A stretch of 64,000 nt of DNA from Neonectria sp. B-13. Taxonomy: Eukaryota > Ascomycota > Sordariomycetes > Hypocreales > Nectriaceae. Numbering within the stretch: position 1 is the first letter of the stretch; each line of letters begins with the position of its first letter. Positions 16,450-28,400 of the stretch are shown here, piece after piece. The notes beneath the pieces were generated by a model. That model was not told the origin of the DNA, ran no database searches, and worked only from the letters and a program-made list of their open reading frames with translations. Position numbers and translations under genes: made by a program. Where the stretch lies: contig NOKP01000014.1 of NCBI GenBank assembly GCA_002682825.1, forward strand, positions 755,559-819,558, given 5' to 3'.

Positions 16450-18001
16450 CTATCTCACCTTCTCCCTCTCTAACCTCCCCTCCAACCCCTTCTCTAAAGC
16501 CGCCTCAAACGCCCTAGCAAACTTCCAGCAGTCCATGAAGCTATTATACAGCGGCGCGGGTGCCACGCGGATGACATCCGGCCGACGCTCGTCCACCAGT
16601 ACCCCACGCTGCTCCAACTCCGCCATGACGCCCTCCAGCAACCCGTCCGCAAGGAGGATGCTGAGCTGAGCACCCCGTGCCTCCGGCTCCCCCGGCGTCA
16701 GCACCCGCCAGTAGGCGGCCAGGTCCTCGGGCATGCGGTGCAGCTCCGCGAGGAGGTACGCCGTCAGCTTTAATGACTTGGCGCGCAGAGGCACCATGCC
16801 GCCGGCCAGGGTGAAGACTTCCAGCGACGCGCACAGGCTCGTGATGTCCAGCACGGACGGGTTGCTCAGCTGGAAGCCCGCGGCGCCGGGGACGGGGCAG
16901 AAGCCGGGCCGCATGGCGAAGCGGCCGACCTTGTCGTTGCCCCACCAGCCGGCGAAGCGGGTCGTGTGCTCGCCCCCGGCGCCGACGCGCGAGTTCCGCT
17001 CGTGTACGAACAGGCCACCGATGCAGCCCGGTCCGCCGTTGAGGTATTTGTAGCTGCACCAGGCGGCGGCGTCGACGTCCCAGTCGTGCAGGGCGAGGGG
17101 TACGTTGCCGACGGCGTGGGCGAGGTCCCAGATGACGAAGAGGCCCTGGGCGCGCGCAAAGGCCGTCAGCGTCGGGATGTCGAGGAACTGGCCCGTGTAG
17201 TACTGGATGCCCGGGAGGAGGAGGACGGCTGCGGTGGAGGCGTGTTCGGTGATTATGGACTTGATATAGTCGGTGGAGAGGGTGTCTTCGGGGCCGGGGG
17301 GATCAAAGGTAATCATGGAGTCCTTGGGATCGAGACCATGATGGCGAACCTGCGTTTCAACAGCATACTTTTCAAGGCGTTAGCAGCACGAACCCGAAAA
17401 CCATAGACGCACGCATGTGTCTGACGTACATGGTCACTCGGAAAGGCCTTGCTCTCCAGGATGATCTTATGCCGGCCGTTGGTATCCGGCTTATAGAAGG
17501 CTGCCATCAACAGGTGCAGGTTCGCCGTCAGCGTCTGCATGACGGCGACTTCTTCGACGTGGGCGCCCACAATGGGGGCCACCATCTCGGCGGCACGGGT
17601 ATCGACATCGAGCCAGGTCGGCAGCGGCGAGTCGTCGAGGAGTTTGAAGTGGCCCTGGACGCCCTGGGTGCGCCAGGTAGCTAGGTACTGCTGGATGCGG
17701 GTGGCAGTGCGCCGAGGCTGGAGGCCCAGCGAGTTGCCGACGAGGTAGATGCCCGCATCCTCGGTATCTTGAGAAGGTAGCGTCAGCGGAGGTTCGGGAT
17801 GACGAGGTGCTCGAGCCCGAGACACTTACCGGTAGTGGTTGCTGCGATGGCGGGGGTAGGGAGGGAGGTGCGGGATATGTCGGCCTTGGAGGGGACGATG
17901 AACTCGCTGCGAACGTGCTTCAGGGCATCATCAGCGTCCAGCTGAGCAGCGAGATCCTGGCCGACGGGCCTCGAGTTGTCCACCAAGACGGAGGAACTCA
18001 T
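16450..18001 (-). CDS. bna5: Kynureninase (L-kynurenine hydrolase)
   Basis: PLP-dependent enzyme hydrolysing kynurenine and 3-hydroxykynurenine to anthranilate or 3-hydroxyanthranilate plus alanine in the tryptophan-to-NAD pathway; cytosolic. Three exons, 18001-17830, 17767-17430 and 17367-16450, give 475 residues, normal for the family. The two 62-nt introns have GTAAGT and GTACGT donors. Family features include the NSLGLQP segment near the N-terminus, WDLAHAVGN with the cofactor-contacting Asp at 251, and the PLP lysine at 277 in the [11 protein letters not shown] motif, followed by the conserved RFAGWWG stretch. The start is the first ATG of an open exon beginning MSSSVL. The coding DNA is very GC-rich. 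In many fungi this enzyme exists as two paralogues; which one this is cannot be told here. Confidence 0.95.
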
Positions 18002-19000
18002 GGTGAGGAGTCTAGGGCAGAGCTGGAGTTGCAGACTAGGGAGAGATGGGCCACCAAGTGGTTAGGTGTAGGATATTGGCATATGACTGACTCTCTTACC
18101 TGCAGGTCAATGGACTAGCACAGCAGCAGCCACACAACCCCGGACTCGAAACTATACTAACACTGCACACTTGCGGTATTGACCAAGCATTTGTTAGTCT
18201 TTTGCTAGAGATTCCAGTGGCGGGGGATTAAGGTGAAGATGCGCATTCTGCTTCCGTCGCACAGCCAGCCAATCGCGCGATATAGCGGAGCCGGGTGAGC
18301 TCTGCCAGAGCTGGCTCACTTAGTCCACCCTTCAGGGTAAGCCAGGCATCCACGCAGGTCTTGGCTTGAGGCTTAGATGCGTATTGCTGCATTTGATTGG
18401 CTTTTCTGTCACGTTATAATGGTTTCGTAATTTGAATGTGTATTTTGAATGCGTTACTTGCATTCTTGTCTTAGCTATTGACTTCTCTTGTATCCCAATT
18501 TACTTTGATTCAATTGCTTACTGAGTAAAGGAATCTTTTGCTTATCTTTTATTAACCACTATGAAAAGCTTATTGACTACAGTAGATCGCAATACTTTAG
18601 TAGAGTCACTTAAGTATGTATATAATAGTCCTTAAGCAGCCAGATATAATCATTTCTAATGTATATCACTCAATCAAGACAATGGAACCATAATGAGGCT
18701 TACAGCTATAATGCCTGTGGAGGATGACCAATAGTCTCCGACCTTTTATAACCTTTTATAATCGAGAAGTACTTTATTCTAATCCTATTCTGCTTTACTT
18801 CTTTACCAAGTCCGCTGTTATATTGTTCCAAGGCCATATGTTAACCAGCAAGATTGAAGGGTGGCACGGGCATCATGAGATTCATTTCAGGCAGAGCGAA
18901 TCGCATCTCACGATGGCTGTAAGAGAATAGAACGCATTCGAGAATCGTCGGTCGCCATGCAGTTGTTATATAGATCAAGTCTAACGCTCATATTTAGGAG
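18002..19000. other. AT-rich intergenic block
   Basis: Upstream of kynureninase. The part from about 18,380 to 18,900 is visibly AT-rich against the GC-rich surroundings, with many TA, AAT and TTA runs and no coding pattern on either strand. It abuts the truncated NLR-type fragment at 19001. The composition is compatible with an old repeat altered by repeat-induced point mutation, but no transposon domain is recognisable. Confidence 0.6.
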
Positions 19001-19176
19001 ATGGAGTCTGACGATATTGATGCAGCGGACGAAGCCAAACTTGGTAAGCCAATGAAGACACCTACTAACCCCTTCTCCGTTTAGCCATGTCCGCCCCGCG
19101 ACCTGCCCGTCGCGATGACTTCGAGGTCTCAATCATCTGCGCGCTGCTGTTCACCCCCGGCCGTTACAATGGGTAG
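19001..19176 (+). pseudogene. Truncated 5' end of an NLR-type gene (PNP/UDP-phosphorylase-like N-domain)
   Basis: Two exon-like pieces, 19001-19043 and 19085-19176, are joined by a 41-nt intron with a GTAAG donor, TACTAAC branch and TTTAG acceptor. They encode 44 residues, including the stretch RRDDFEVSIICAL. In fungal NLR-like proteins (nucleoside-phosphorylase-like domain followed by NACHT and repeats) a DDFEVAIICAL-type segment is the usual opening of the N-terminal domain. Here the frame ends at a TAG soon afterwards, and nothing downstream resembles the rest of the domain, a NACHT module or repeats. It is therefore called a degraded 5' remnant. The short motif match is the main support; a young orphan gene or a chance match is possible. 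Confidence 0.45.
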
Positions 19177-19692
19177 ATCGCGCTGCCTACCTCAGCAAAA
19201 CCCCATCAGATCTGAGCTGCTGGGGTAGATGGACCATTAGTAAATTAGCCACACAGTCACTGTAGCACTGACAGGTCAGTGACCTGTGGCGCCACATCTC
19301 ACGTCCATTGAATAAAAAAGTCAAAATGCAGTTATCCATATGCCGCCCATCAGGGTGTTCCTCGAGATCAAGCATAAGGGGAGCCAGCAGGGGCCGGCTC
19401 TCGGCTAAGATTCCTTCACCCCCTTGTTTGCTCGCTGTTATACTTTGGGCTGAACCTCCGATAACCACACAGTTGCCTATTTTCAAGCTTTCAGCTACAT
19501 GGCTGAAAAGCTTGTACTTCCAACTATGACTGCAAACACCTCTCCAGAAAGGTATAAGTATCTGCTATCACTCCCTCTCTTCACCCCCAAAACATAGGTC
19601 TCAAACTTCGAGCTATTTCATCCCATCACATCCTTCCCAATCCACACCAACCGCTATCCTTCACACTCAACCTACTGCACGCCTAATCAGAG
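19177..19692. other. Intergenic: promoter region of the F-box gene
   Basis: About 0.5 kb between the NLR remnant and the F-box gene. The last 130 bases are C/T- and A-rich (CACTCCCTCTCTTCACCCCC and similar), typical of a fungal leader. No gene seen. Confidence 0.65.
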
Positions 19693-21245
19693 ATGTCTAG
19701 GGACAGAACCTCCTGGGATTGTCTACCTCCCGAGATTCGAAACGAGATCCTTGGTCTCCTGCCAGTTCTCGGCGGGAGGTGCAGCCTGCTCGCGACCGTT
19801 TCCCGAGTTTGGCAATCAATTATCGAGCCGCTCAACTTTGCCGAGATCAGCCTGACGTTACCGCGCCTCACCGACCTCAACTCTCAAGCTATTCTGTTCC
19901 GAAAGAGAAGCCAGATTCGCTATATCTGGTTTCGCGTGGAACTGAAGCAGTACGATTGCAGACAATGTGCTAACACTGACCGGGACCGTTGGGGCTTGGA
20001 CAATATCGACAACCAATTCATCGCGGATGCGTTTGAAAGCTTGTTCACGACACTCAGCGCATGGGAGCCTCGCGGTGACTTGGTCCTCGATATCAGTGTC
20101 TACTCGCCCAGCGACAACCAGCACTGGTTCAAGTACATAAGCTTCTGCTCAGACACCAACCTAGGCGAGTGCCCGTCTCGCCGTGGACACGAACAAGGAA
20201 CCACCCTGATAAATGACCGGGCTCATGGCTGGGTTGCCGGGCAGCAGGTCCTTGCTCCTGAAAGGTTCGCCATCGAACAGACATTCGACGAGATTATGGG
20301 CGAGGGGCCTTTCGACGACGAGGAACCCGAGATGCAGTGGTGGCGGAGTCTCCCCTTTGTACCCGTCGTCGGGGTCGTGCTCCTTCGCCAGCAGACCCGC
20401 CGACGATGGAAGCCGGTTGCGCTCGCCAACATGCTCACGCGGTTCCCTAACGTGAAGGAGATTTGTTACGAACCCTGGAGGGAGTGGTGTGATATGCAGA
20501 TGCATACCGATAAACGCAAGTGCTTGCTTGACCCCTGGCAATTTAGTCGACGCAGCCGCTGACCAACCAGAATACAGGCAACCAGACGCTGATCGAATCT
20601 TTTCCCTGGACGAAATTGTGCAAGCTGACGATATTCGAGAACTTCAACGAGTCATACCCAGAAAGATTTTCCCCGTGTCTCGCTATCAGGGTGCCGAACC
20701 GGGCCGTGAGCCGGAAACTTGCCCGCGCCAGCCTGCACCTCACGACGCTATCCGCCTCTTTCATGGCCGACGCCGGTTACTTCTTCGCAGCGCGTCAAGA
20801 TTTATGGACGTGGGATAAGCTCACTTCTCTGGCGCTGACTTCGAGGGTCCTCACTGACGATGCGGACACCTTGGATATCAACAACATGCTTCGAGACGCC
20901 GCTGCCGCAGCGCTCAAGATGCCGAGACTTGACACGATGGAGTTATGGAACGGCAGACGGGGTGTGGCAATGCTCTTTCGATACCAGAGGGCTCGAGATG
21001 GGCAGTCGGCCATCATCACGGTACGGGGGACGTCGGAGCTTGCTCTAGGGATTGCGGCTACGGAAGCTTGGGATGTGGTCGCTCACCGGCATTGCCATGG
21101 CAGGGTCGTCGTACAAACCTCTTCGATCGATCCAGATGTGATTCGATGCCACGGCGATGCGATACGCCAGCTGGGACTTTCGACTGAGGTCGCTAGGCCT
21201 GTCTCGTTGCGGCAAATCCTCAGCGAACATAGGTTTCGGGCGTGA
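19693..21245 (+). CDS. F-box domain protein of unknown substrate
   Basis: Predicted substrate adaptor of an SCF ubiquitin ligase. Two exons, 19693-20515 and 20578-21245, give 496 residues. An F-box-like motif occupies about residues 8-50 (WDCLPPEIRNEILGLLP, then a VSRVWQ segment). The remainder resembles the large fungal F-box/DUF family, with tryptophan-rich and acidic patches and no repeat domain I can name. The 62-nt intron uses a GC donor (GCAAGT) and a CAG acceptor after a CTGAC branch. This is the only choice I found that joins the two frames, giving DKRNQTLIESF across the junction; the GT donor four bases downstream puts the exons out of phase. Such genes multiply rapidly in filamentous fungi, and this one sits between an NLR remnant and a small uncertain gene. 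An ATC-rich trinucleotide tract follows the stop. Confidence 0.85.
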
Positions 21246-21280
21246 GATCATCACCATCACCATCATTATCATCATCATGC
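21246..21280 (+). repeat. (ATC)n trinucleotide tract after the F-box stop
   Basis: An imperfect CATCAC/CATCAT run immediately downstream of the F-box gene, in its presumed 3' untranslated region. Confidence 0.8.
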
Positions 21281-21588
21281 AGAAGAACTGGTGCAATGAT
21301 CGAGTCTTGGTTTCAGCCGAGTCCAGTTGTCTCGGCCTACTTATCCAGGACACCACGGAAAGGTGCTCGATCGTCGTCCTGGGCCACTCGGCACCTCCAC
21401 TCGACTTACTCAAGAGAGCTTCACAGGCAGGGCAAGGCATGTGCAAGTGCTGTGAAGGCGAAGAGACAAAGCAGAACAATCGCTGGAGAAAATATTCACA
21501 TACCAGTCTAACCCCGGAATTCGCCGAAGCCTCGGCGAAGGGCCTCGAGGGCCGCTTCGGCCGCGATCTCGGCCCGAAAAAAACGAAG

Positions 21589-21907
21589 TTAGTCGGCGAA
21601 CCACAGACGGTCGGCGAGGACGGCCTCGGCGGCGGCGATGGTGGCGTGGCGGGCTTGGTTGAGCTTGATCTCGGCGTTGATCTTGGCGAGGCGGCGGGAG
21701 GGTCCTGGCCTATCAAATCATGTCAGCAGCTGTGAAAAGGAGGCATGAAGAGAACTGGGTGAGAGAAATGGGCACGTTTTCTTACATTTTGGCGAGGATG
21801 TTGACGGTGGGGAGAAGAAGAGCATCGAATCGGCGGTGGACAAGAGAATTCATAGTCTTCATCAGCTCATGTACCAACTGCAATGACAGCAGGAGCATCG
21901 CAGGCAT
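21589..21907 (-). CDS. Small hypothetical protein, possibly broken
   Basis: Two exons, 21907-21786 and 21709-21589, give 80 residues. The 76-nt intron has a GTAAGA donor, a CTGAC branch and an ATAG acceptor. Exon 2 has strong third-position C/G bias and encodes a charged, helix-prone Ala/Arg/Glu stretch (LAKINAEIKLNQARHATIAA). The first exon is Leu- and Met-rich. I do not recognise the family. After the TAA the same frame continues with 26 codons of equally biased Ala/Glu/Arg-rich sequence up to a TAG at 21510-21508, so the gene may be interrupted by a premature stop, an unrecognised splice event or a sequence error. A good splice structure and codon bias support coding; the lack of any homology judgement keeps confidence low. 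Confidence 0.4.
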
Positions 21908-23564
21908 GGCTCTTTAGGTAGTGGCATCTCTAGATCTACTATTAGTCCAGGAAACAAGACCTGGGGCAGTCCTGGGGTTAGGAGGCTGCTCGGCAGACAG
22001 TCATTCCTTCTTTAGCATCACTTGTGGGCGGGAAGTTGACAGGACGTCCTCGTCAACACTACAACACGGATTGCCTACCGAACTCAATGCGATGGGCCGT
22101 CTGTTTTAGGACGGTCTGCCTATTAAATCTTGAAATTTTGACCGCAAGATCATGACAGTACCTCTCACAGCTTACAGGCCACCAGAACTGGAGCAAGTGA
22201 TATTGGAGACCTGGCATAGTGCGCAGTTGAATCGAGTTTGAAGTGAATTGACTTGTCTATAGCACATACACACTATTTGCCGTGTGGTGCTGCTTGCCAT
22301 AGATGTGACCAAATAGGACATGACAACTTGAACATGGTTCTGCTGTTCAGATTTATTGTTGCTCAGATCCTGATGCGGCGAAGGCATGGGTAGATGGTTT
22401 GAATGTTTGACACGATCCCAAGTAAGCACTCCCCTGGCCCCAACCATATGGTGCGGCTACCTAAGTAGGGACTGCATCCATTTTCATCTTAGCAAGTCAC
22501 TCTGGTACTGATGCTTGCCTAATAAGCAGAGTGTCTTGCTACAGTTTCAGACAGAGTGAAAAGGTAAGAATGATTCATGACAGGCGAGAGAAGTTACCAA
22601 AGAGCGGGTAGAAACTTCCTCCATGGGTCGTGGAAAGTTAGTCAGGACGTACTATAGAGCTAGAGGCAAGAATGACCTAGGCCCAGACATCAACCGTTTG
22701 CCAAAGTACGTTTAACACAGTTGAACACTTCCATAACATTAATTGGAAATTCAGTTGCGATACCATGGTTAAAGGCACAATCAAAGGCTAATATTCCACA
22801 AGTTCAGTGACATCTTTGCCTTTAACTACTTTAGGAAGGGGGTTGATTAGCATTTAATAGTATCGTTTATTATACTAGGGAACGCGGGGCTTTCTCTGCG
22901 GCACCTCTGGTGGGAAACCGAATTGTATGGTTTGGGAATCGGCTCATGTGGGCCCCGCACTGAAAGATGCCGGTCTCCGAGCAATCTCCATTATCCTCCT
23001 CTAGGCCTACCACGTTGAACCCCTGGGATGAGACAGGATATCCACAAACTACGAGAGAACGGACTACATGCACCTGTAAATGTTTTGCTAGGTACAACAC
23101 TTTGCGCGTATTAGAAACCGAGGTGCTATACTCACTCCATTGGTGATGGTCAAGCATCAATGCCACGATCCACATGATTGTTGGTCATAGATACATAGAT
23201 ACATAGTAGATTTTCCTCTATATATCCCACTCTCCTTTACTCTCTTTTTGCTCACCAGTCGTACAAGGGTCTCCAGACCTCACCTCCCTTCTAGCCCCAG
23301 GGAAAAAACCACGATCGCAGGACAAAGCAAACAAAACAGGGTTACCAAGCACGAAGCATTCCCAGCCCAAGCCCGAGTCTAATCAGACGTCTATTAGTCC
23401 AGCCCAGCCAGGTTCACAGCCCTTGTATAATGCTCCAAGTAAACACCCCTCCCAAGAACAGACATTGCAAGCTGCACAAGCCGACGCGGCGCTAGCCCGC
23501 CCCCGCCATCTCAACCCAATCAGGGTATCGGACCTCTCGTGTGTAAAGGTTGGTTGGGTCGGGT
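21908..23564. other. Intergenic, partly AT-rich
   Basis: About 1.7 kb upstream of the small gene and downstream of the alternative NADH dehydrogenase. AT-rich around 22,680-22,870. An open frame at 22870-23175 (minus) shows no domain or splice context. No gene supported. Confidence 0.6.
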
Positions 23565-25055
23565 TTACTCTCGAGACACGTCACGGCCGAACGCCTTGGA
23601 CTTCAGCCAGTCGAGGAGAACCAGAACGCGGTTTCGGGCTGATGAAGTTATTAGTTAGCATAGACTCTACCACGGAGAGGATAACAGGGGAAATAAACTT
23701 ACAGCTGAAGCACATGGAGAGATAGGCACTCCGCCAGAACAGGAAGGTCAGGCTACCACCGGCGGCAAAGTTGCCGTTGAACCACGGAACGTCGGCGACG
23801 GCCTTCTCACTACCGATGTAGGCCAAGCTGCCCTGGTGAGAGTACTTGAAGGGCTTGACGTCCTTGATTCTTCGCAGCTGCTTCTCTAGCGACTCGATCT
23901 CCGAAGCGACCTCGGCAGAGTTGCCCTGCTTGAGGTTCAGGTTGCCGCTGAGCTCCTTAATACGGCCCTCATGAGCATCAGTCTTGGCCATGTTGTTGAA
24001 CAGGCGAGCCAGGAAGGTGCCCTCCTGGGAAGCGACCTGGGCAGTGGGGGCGTAACCAGCGACGGCGCAGTCACCGACAGCCCAGATGTCGCGGGTGCCC
24101 TGGACGACGAGGTACTCGTTGACGGCAAGACCACGGCGCGAGTCCTTCTGAGCGGGGATCTTGCCCAGGAGGTCTCGGACGACAGGGCGGAGAGCGTTGC
24201 CGGTAGCCCAGACAAGCAGACCGTAGGGGACCTTGAGCAACTCCTTGGTGCCATCAGCCTTCACGACCTCGGCCTCAACGGCGCCTTCGGTCACGCGCTT
24301 GACCATGGTCTTGAGCTTTATGTCAATGTTCTCCTCGCGCAGGGTGTTCTCGGTGTACTCAATCAGTTGCTTGGAGAAAGAGGGAAGCACGTTGGGGAGG
24401 GCCTCGATGAGGGTGACCTTGAAGCGGTGGCTGATCTCGGGGATCAGCTTCTTGATGTCATCCTCGAAAAAGTCACGCAGCTCGCCAGCGAACTCGACAC
24501 CAGTGGGGCCGCCGCCGACAACGACGAAGTTCATCAGACGGTCGATCTCCTCCTGGGTCTGGCCCTTGAACGAGGCGCGCTCGACACAGTCCATGATCTT
24601 CTTGCGGATCAGTTGGGCATCACCAATCTCCTTGAGGAAGCAGCTGTTCTCGCGGACACCGGGGATACCAAAGGTAGCGTTCTCAGCACCGACACCAATG
24701 ACAAGCATGTCGTAGGGAATCTCAGTCTCGAGGTTCTTAGCGCCCTTGGTTAAGCCGTCGGCGTTGTCGACGATCTTGACGACCTTGCGCTCCGGGTCAA
24801 TGGAGGAGGCTTCGGCCTCGTAATACTTGACCGCGGCCTTCTTGTGTCGGAGAATGGTGCGAACGGGCTCCATGATGGAGCGGTGCTCGATAAGGCCAGT
24901 AGTGCAAGAGGGCAGGAGGGGAGTGAAGAGGAAGTAGTTGCGGGGAGAGACGACGATGACATTGTAGTTTTCGGTGTCGAGGTTCTTGAGGAGACCAACA
25001 GAGCCCCAGCCAGTTCCTGTGAAGGGTGCCTCATGTTAGCGACTCAATTCGCGAC

Positions 25056-25090
<35 letters not shown>

Positions 25091-25491
25091 GGCCCCAAAA
25101 AGGGGAGGGTTCGCGCCAACTTACCAAGCACCACGAGGGTCTTCTTGGAGGGGTCAGGCTGGATCTGCTCGTGGGGATGGCGATCGTCCCAGACGACATA
25201 GCAGGTGTATCCGACGGTAGCGAGAACGGAGAGGTAGGTGATTCTCCAGGTCCATCGCAGGGTCCTGCGCAGCTTGCCGGGCTTGGACTTGGGCTTGGGC
25301 TTGGACTTGGGGGCCTCGTCGGCGTAGGCTCTTCGGAAAGCGATGCGGCCGGAGTGCTCAAGCTTCATGGCGACGGAGGGCCGGGCGTTGACCCTTGAGG
25401 CGGTGGTGAGGCCGCGAGTCGCAATGCGACTGCTCTGGGCCAGGAGGCCAGCCCGGGAGAGGGCGGCCATGGCGCGGGTGGAGGAAGCCAT
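23565..25491 (-). CDS. nde2: Alternative type II NADH:ubiquinone oxidoreductase, external (NDE2-like)
   Basis: Rotenone-insensitive single-subunit NADH dehydrogenase passing electrons from cytosolic NADH to ubiquinone without proton pumping, on the outer face of the inner mitochondrial membrane. Three exons, 25491-25125, 25016-23703 and 23638-23565, give 584 residues. The N-terminus is an Arg/Ser-rich mitochondrial presequence (residues 1 to about 55), followed by a Lys/Pro linker and a membrane segment at about 84-100 (ITYLSVLATVGYTCYVV), as in external yeast enzymes. The first dinucleotide motif is LGTGWGSVG (122-130) and the second VVGGGPTGVE starts near 288. A DIWAVGDCA motif binds FAD, and the C-terminus ends in a short membrane-associating tail. 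There is no EF-hand insertion between the nucleotide folds, so it resembles the calcium-independent NDE2 class; the membrane segment argues against the internal enzyme. Intron 1 carries a CT microsatellite. Confidence 0.93.
25058..25084. repeat. (GA)n microsatellite inside intron 1 of the NADH dehydrogenase gene
   Basis: A 27-base GA run on the plus strand; on the sense strand it is a CT tract between the GTAAGT donor and the CTAAC branch site of a 108-nt intron. Length variation would alter donor-to-branch spacing. Confidence 0.92.
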
Positions 25492-28400
25492 TGGTGATGC
25501 TGGGGAGGCTCAATTGGGGAGCAGGCTCCAGAGGGAGGGTCAGGAGGAGAATGGGGAGAGGTGAGATGAGGGAAGAGTCAGACAGACGAGACCGTCGAGG
25601 AGGAGTGTGACTGGGGAGAATAATTATGACACAGGCACGGACGAGAAACGGAGGGCAGAGGGAATTAGGTAACTGGAGGCGCGCAGCGGGACGGCCAGAC
25701 GGCGACGGGACTGTGGAGAGGCGACCTCCAGCTGGGAGCGAAGTAGGAGCAGCACATCAGTGAAAGGCACTGTGGTCCTAGTCCCACAGGGGAGGTACCG
25801 CTACAGCTCCGGAGTGCAGCAGCCCGCGCAGCGAACAGCGTCCACTATCGTACAGCGACCTCCCCGGTACGTACTGCCCGATGGCCTCCACTACCCACCG
25901 CGAGGTTAGGGTACCTTACCTCCCTGGATAGGATCCATCCGCCCATCCATCCGCCACGGCTCCCATCCCTCCATCCATTCATCCATCCAGATCCATTGGA
26001 ACGATAAGGGACGGGGGTTTGAAGGACGTGGTGGGACGCGGGATATGGGGGACACCATCCAGTTGCAGCACTGCACCACGGAACCTGTCCAGCACTGCGT
26101 TCTACGAATACAGGTACGTACGTACGTAAAATGCTAAGCGCTCATATCACTCTCGATAGTACTGTAGATACGGTGACGGAACTCTTGGGGGAGAAAATCT
26201 CCACCACGCAACGGGAGAGGTAGCGTCCATCCAGGCAACGCTGAACACCGGCTGGCTGTCTCGTCCCAGCAGGCAGGTTATCCTCAGATGTGTGCTGCAG
26301 GCGGCTGTGCGAAGACGGTACGCCCAGTAGAGCTAGCGCATCCCTTAGCGCCAAGCACGGAAACCCACGCCGACCCGCTTGTTAGCCTGGATGACGCCCA
26401 ATTTTGGAGGTGGTAGATTGAGATGGTGGACATGGATGGGAGCTCCATTGCTCCACGTTGGATCCCTTGGTTTTTTTTTTCTTTTCTTTCTCGCTGTCTG
26501 GTGTCCCGCCATCCCGCCGTCTCGCTGCCTCGCTGGTTCCCTTGCCTTTTTCATGTTTCGATCAGTCTATTGCAAGTTGGTTTGGTCTCTTCTCTCACTC
26601 TATCGATCTATACCTACAACAGTCTCGCCCCGGCTCCTCCTCCAGGCGCATGGAACCTAGAAAACATTCACTTCTATCTTACTCCAACCAAAAAGTCGGG
26701 ACCGGCATGGGGACCGGAATTGACCCCGACCCGGTCCCCAACTTCGTGATATCTCCAGGGCAAGCTTGGCAGCTAACTACCAGCTCTAGCCTCCACAGCA
26801 GCTGGTATCTATCGCCTAGAATTTCCACCCCAAAAGCCGCCCCCTGCCCCCTTGTGTCCCACTGGAACTCGGAGACTCCAGCAGCTGCAAGACACTCCCT
26901 GCAAACTTCGTTTCCTGATAGAATTCTCCTTCCGTGCGCTTGCTCGTGAAGCCCGGTGCCGCCGTCCGGAGGTGCCGGGGTGTGAGATCCGGCCTCCCGA
27001 TTCCTGCACTTGATAGTATGTCACCAGTCACCATGGGGAGTTCAGCCCATGAAGCTCATTTCTTTATTTTTGCCTCTTTGCCCCTCCGAGGTTCCCCGTG
27101 CTTTTGTTTAACATATCACATCACAACTACGTAGATGGACACCCTGCCAATAGCCCAAAGACGAGGCGAACACATGCATCCAAGAACAAGTGCAATAAAA
27201 TCCATGTGGCATCCCTCCCGTCAACCCACCTCCATCCAACCCGCCCTTTATCGCACTCTATCACCGTATCGCCATCAATTCATTGCCCGAATTTCCCTCC
27301 GTTCACGGCGTTTCTCCGGGCCCCCGGCGTCTCGACCTGGGATCCTTGAGGCTTTCCAAGCACGCCAACCCACCCGTCGGGGCGATTCTCCGCCACCATC
27401 CACGGCGTGCGCACATGCAGGGTTTGCCTCCAGAGCAAGTCTCCAACCGCGATTATCTGCACCGGTGCACAGGAAGCGCAAGCACACGGGCCTCATTCCC
27501 TCCCCCCCCTAGCCGCCGTCCCCCTTTGCTCCCTTCCCCCAGTCCTGGCTGCCATCCTAACATTCATGTGTCTGCTGCGTGTAATTACGTACCCAACGAC
27601 CCCTTCCATGCGGCCAACATCCCCCCCACGGGGATGATGCATGCGCTGGCCGATGTTTCTCGTGGCTCGTGACGTCTTTGAATCCGGTTTCTCACGACCC
27701 CAGATCCCGGCAGCTGCCGACCAGAAACCGGCATGCGGACGTTGGTCGGTGTGTCGGTGAGCGGCTGGAGTCCGCACGCTCCCGCTTGCATGTGATGCTG
27801 ATGCGGGAGAGGCTGGGCTGGCCAAGTTCCGGTCCACACCTGGATGAGGAGCTACACAAACAATGGAGAATTGGAAATATGGAGATGGGGGCCGAATATG
27901 GAGAAACCGTGAAGATGCATGATAGAGGCAGACCTAGCTTAGACCACACGAGATTCACGCCGCGCTCTTCGCCCATGTTGGGCAATTCCTAGCGCGTTCT
28001 CTGGGCACTACGAATTAGCTGCTTCATATATCAATCGGCCTTTCCCTCCCAGGGCATTGCGACGCGAGGCGCATGCTTGCAAGTTACCTTATTTGCCTAG
28101 TAGAGAGGTATTTAAAGGAGTTGCGGACTCGCCAGAATAGGTGGGATGAAGTCGGGCACTGGACTGAAAGAGACGTCGTCGTAATGGGATTACATACTCA
28201 TGACACAGACCCAAACTTGATATCTTTTGCGTCAAATTTTCTCCTACGTTATGACCTCCTGTAATTACTTACTCCTTCGCTACCGTTGCTTCCCCCCGAC
28301 TACCTAATTGGGCCAGTTCATCGTGGCTTTAAATTTCCTCAAGCAAGTCTCGGCCACTTCGGTGCATTTCCCGATGCTGCGCTTAGATGGCGGCTGGCAC

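Noticed and set aside
23971..24753. 260-codon open frame antisense to the NADH dehydrogenase
   Set aside because: It is a shadow frame created by third-position G/C in the real gene.
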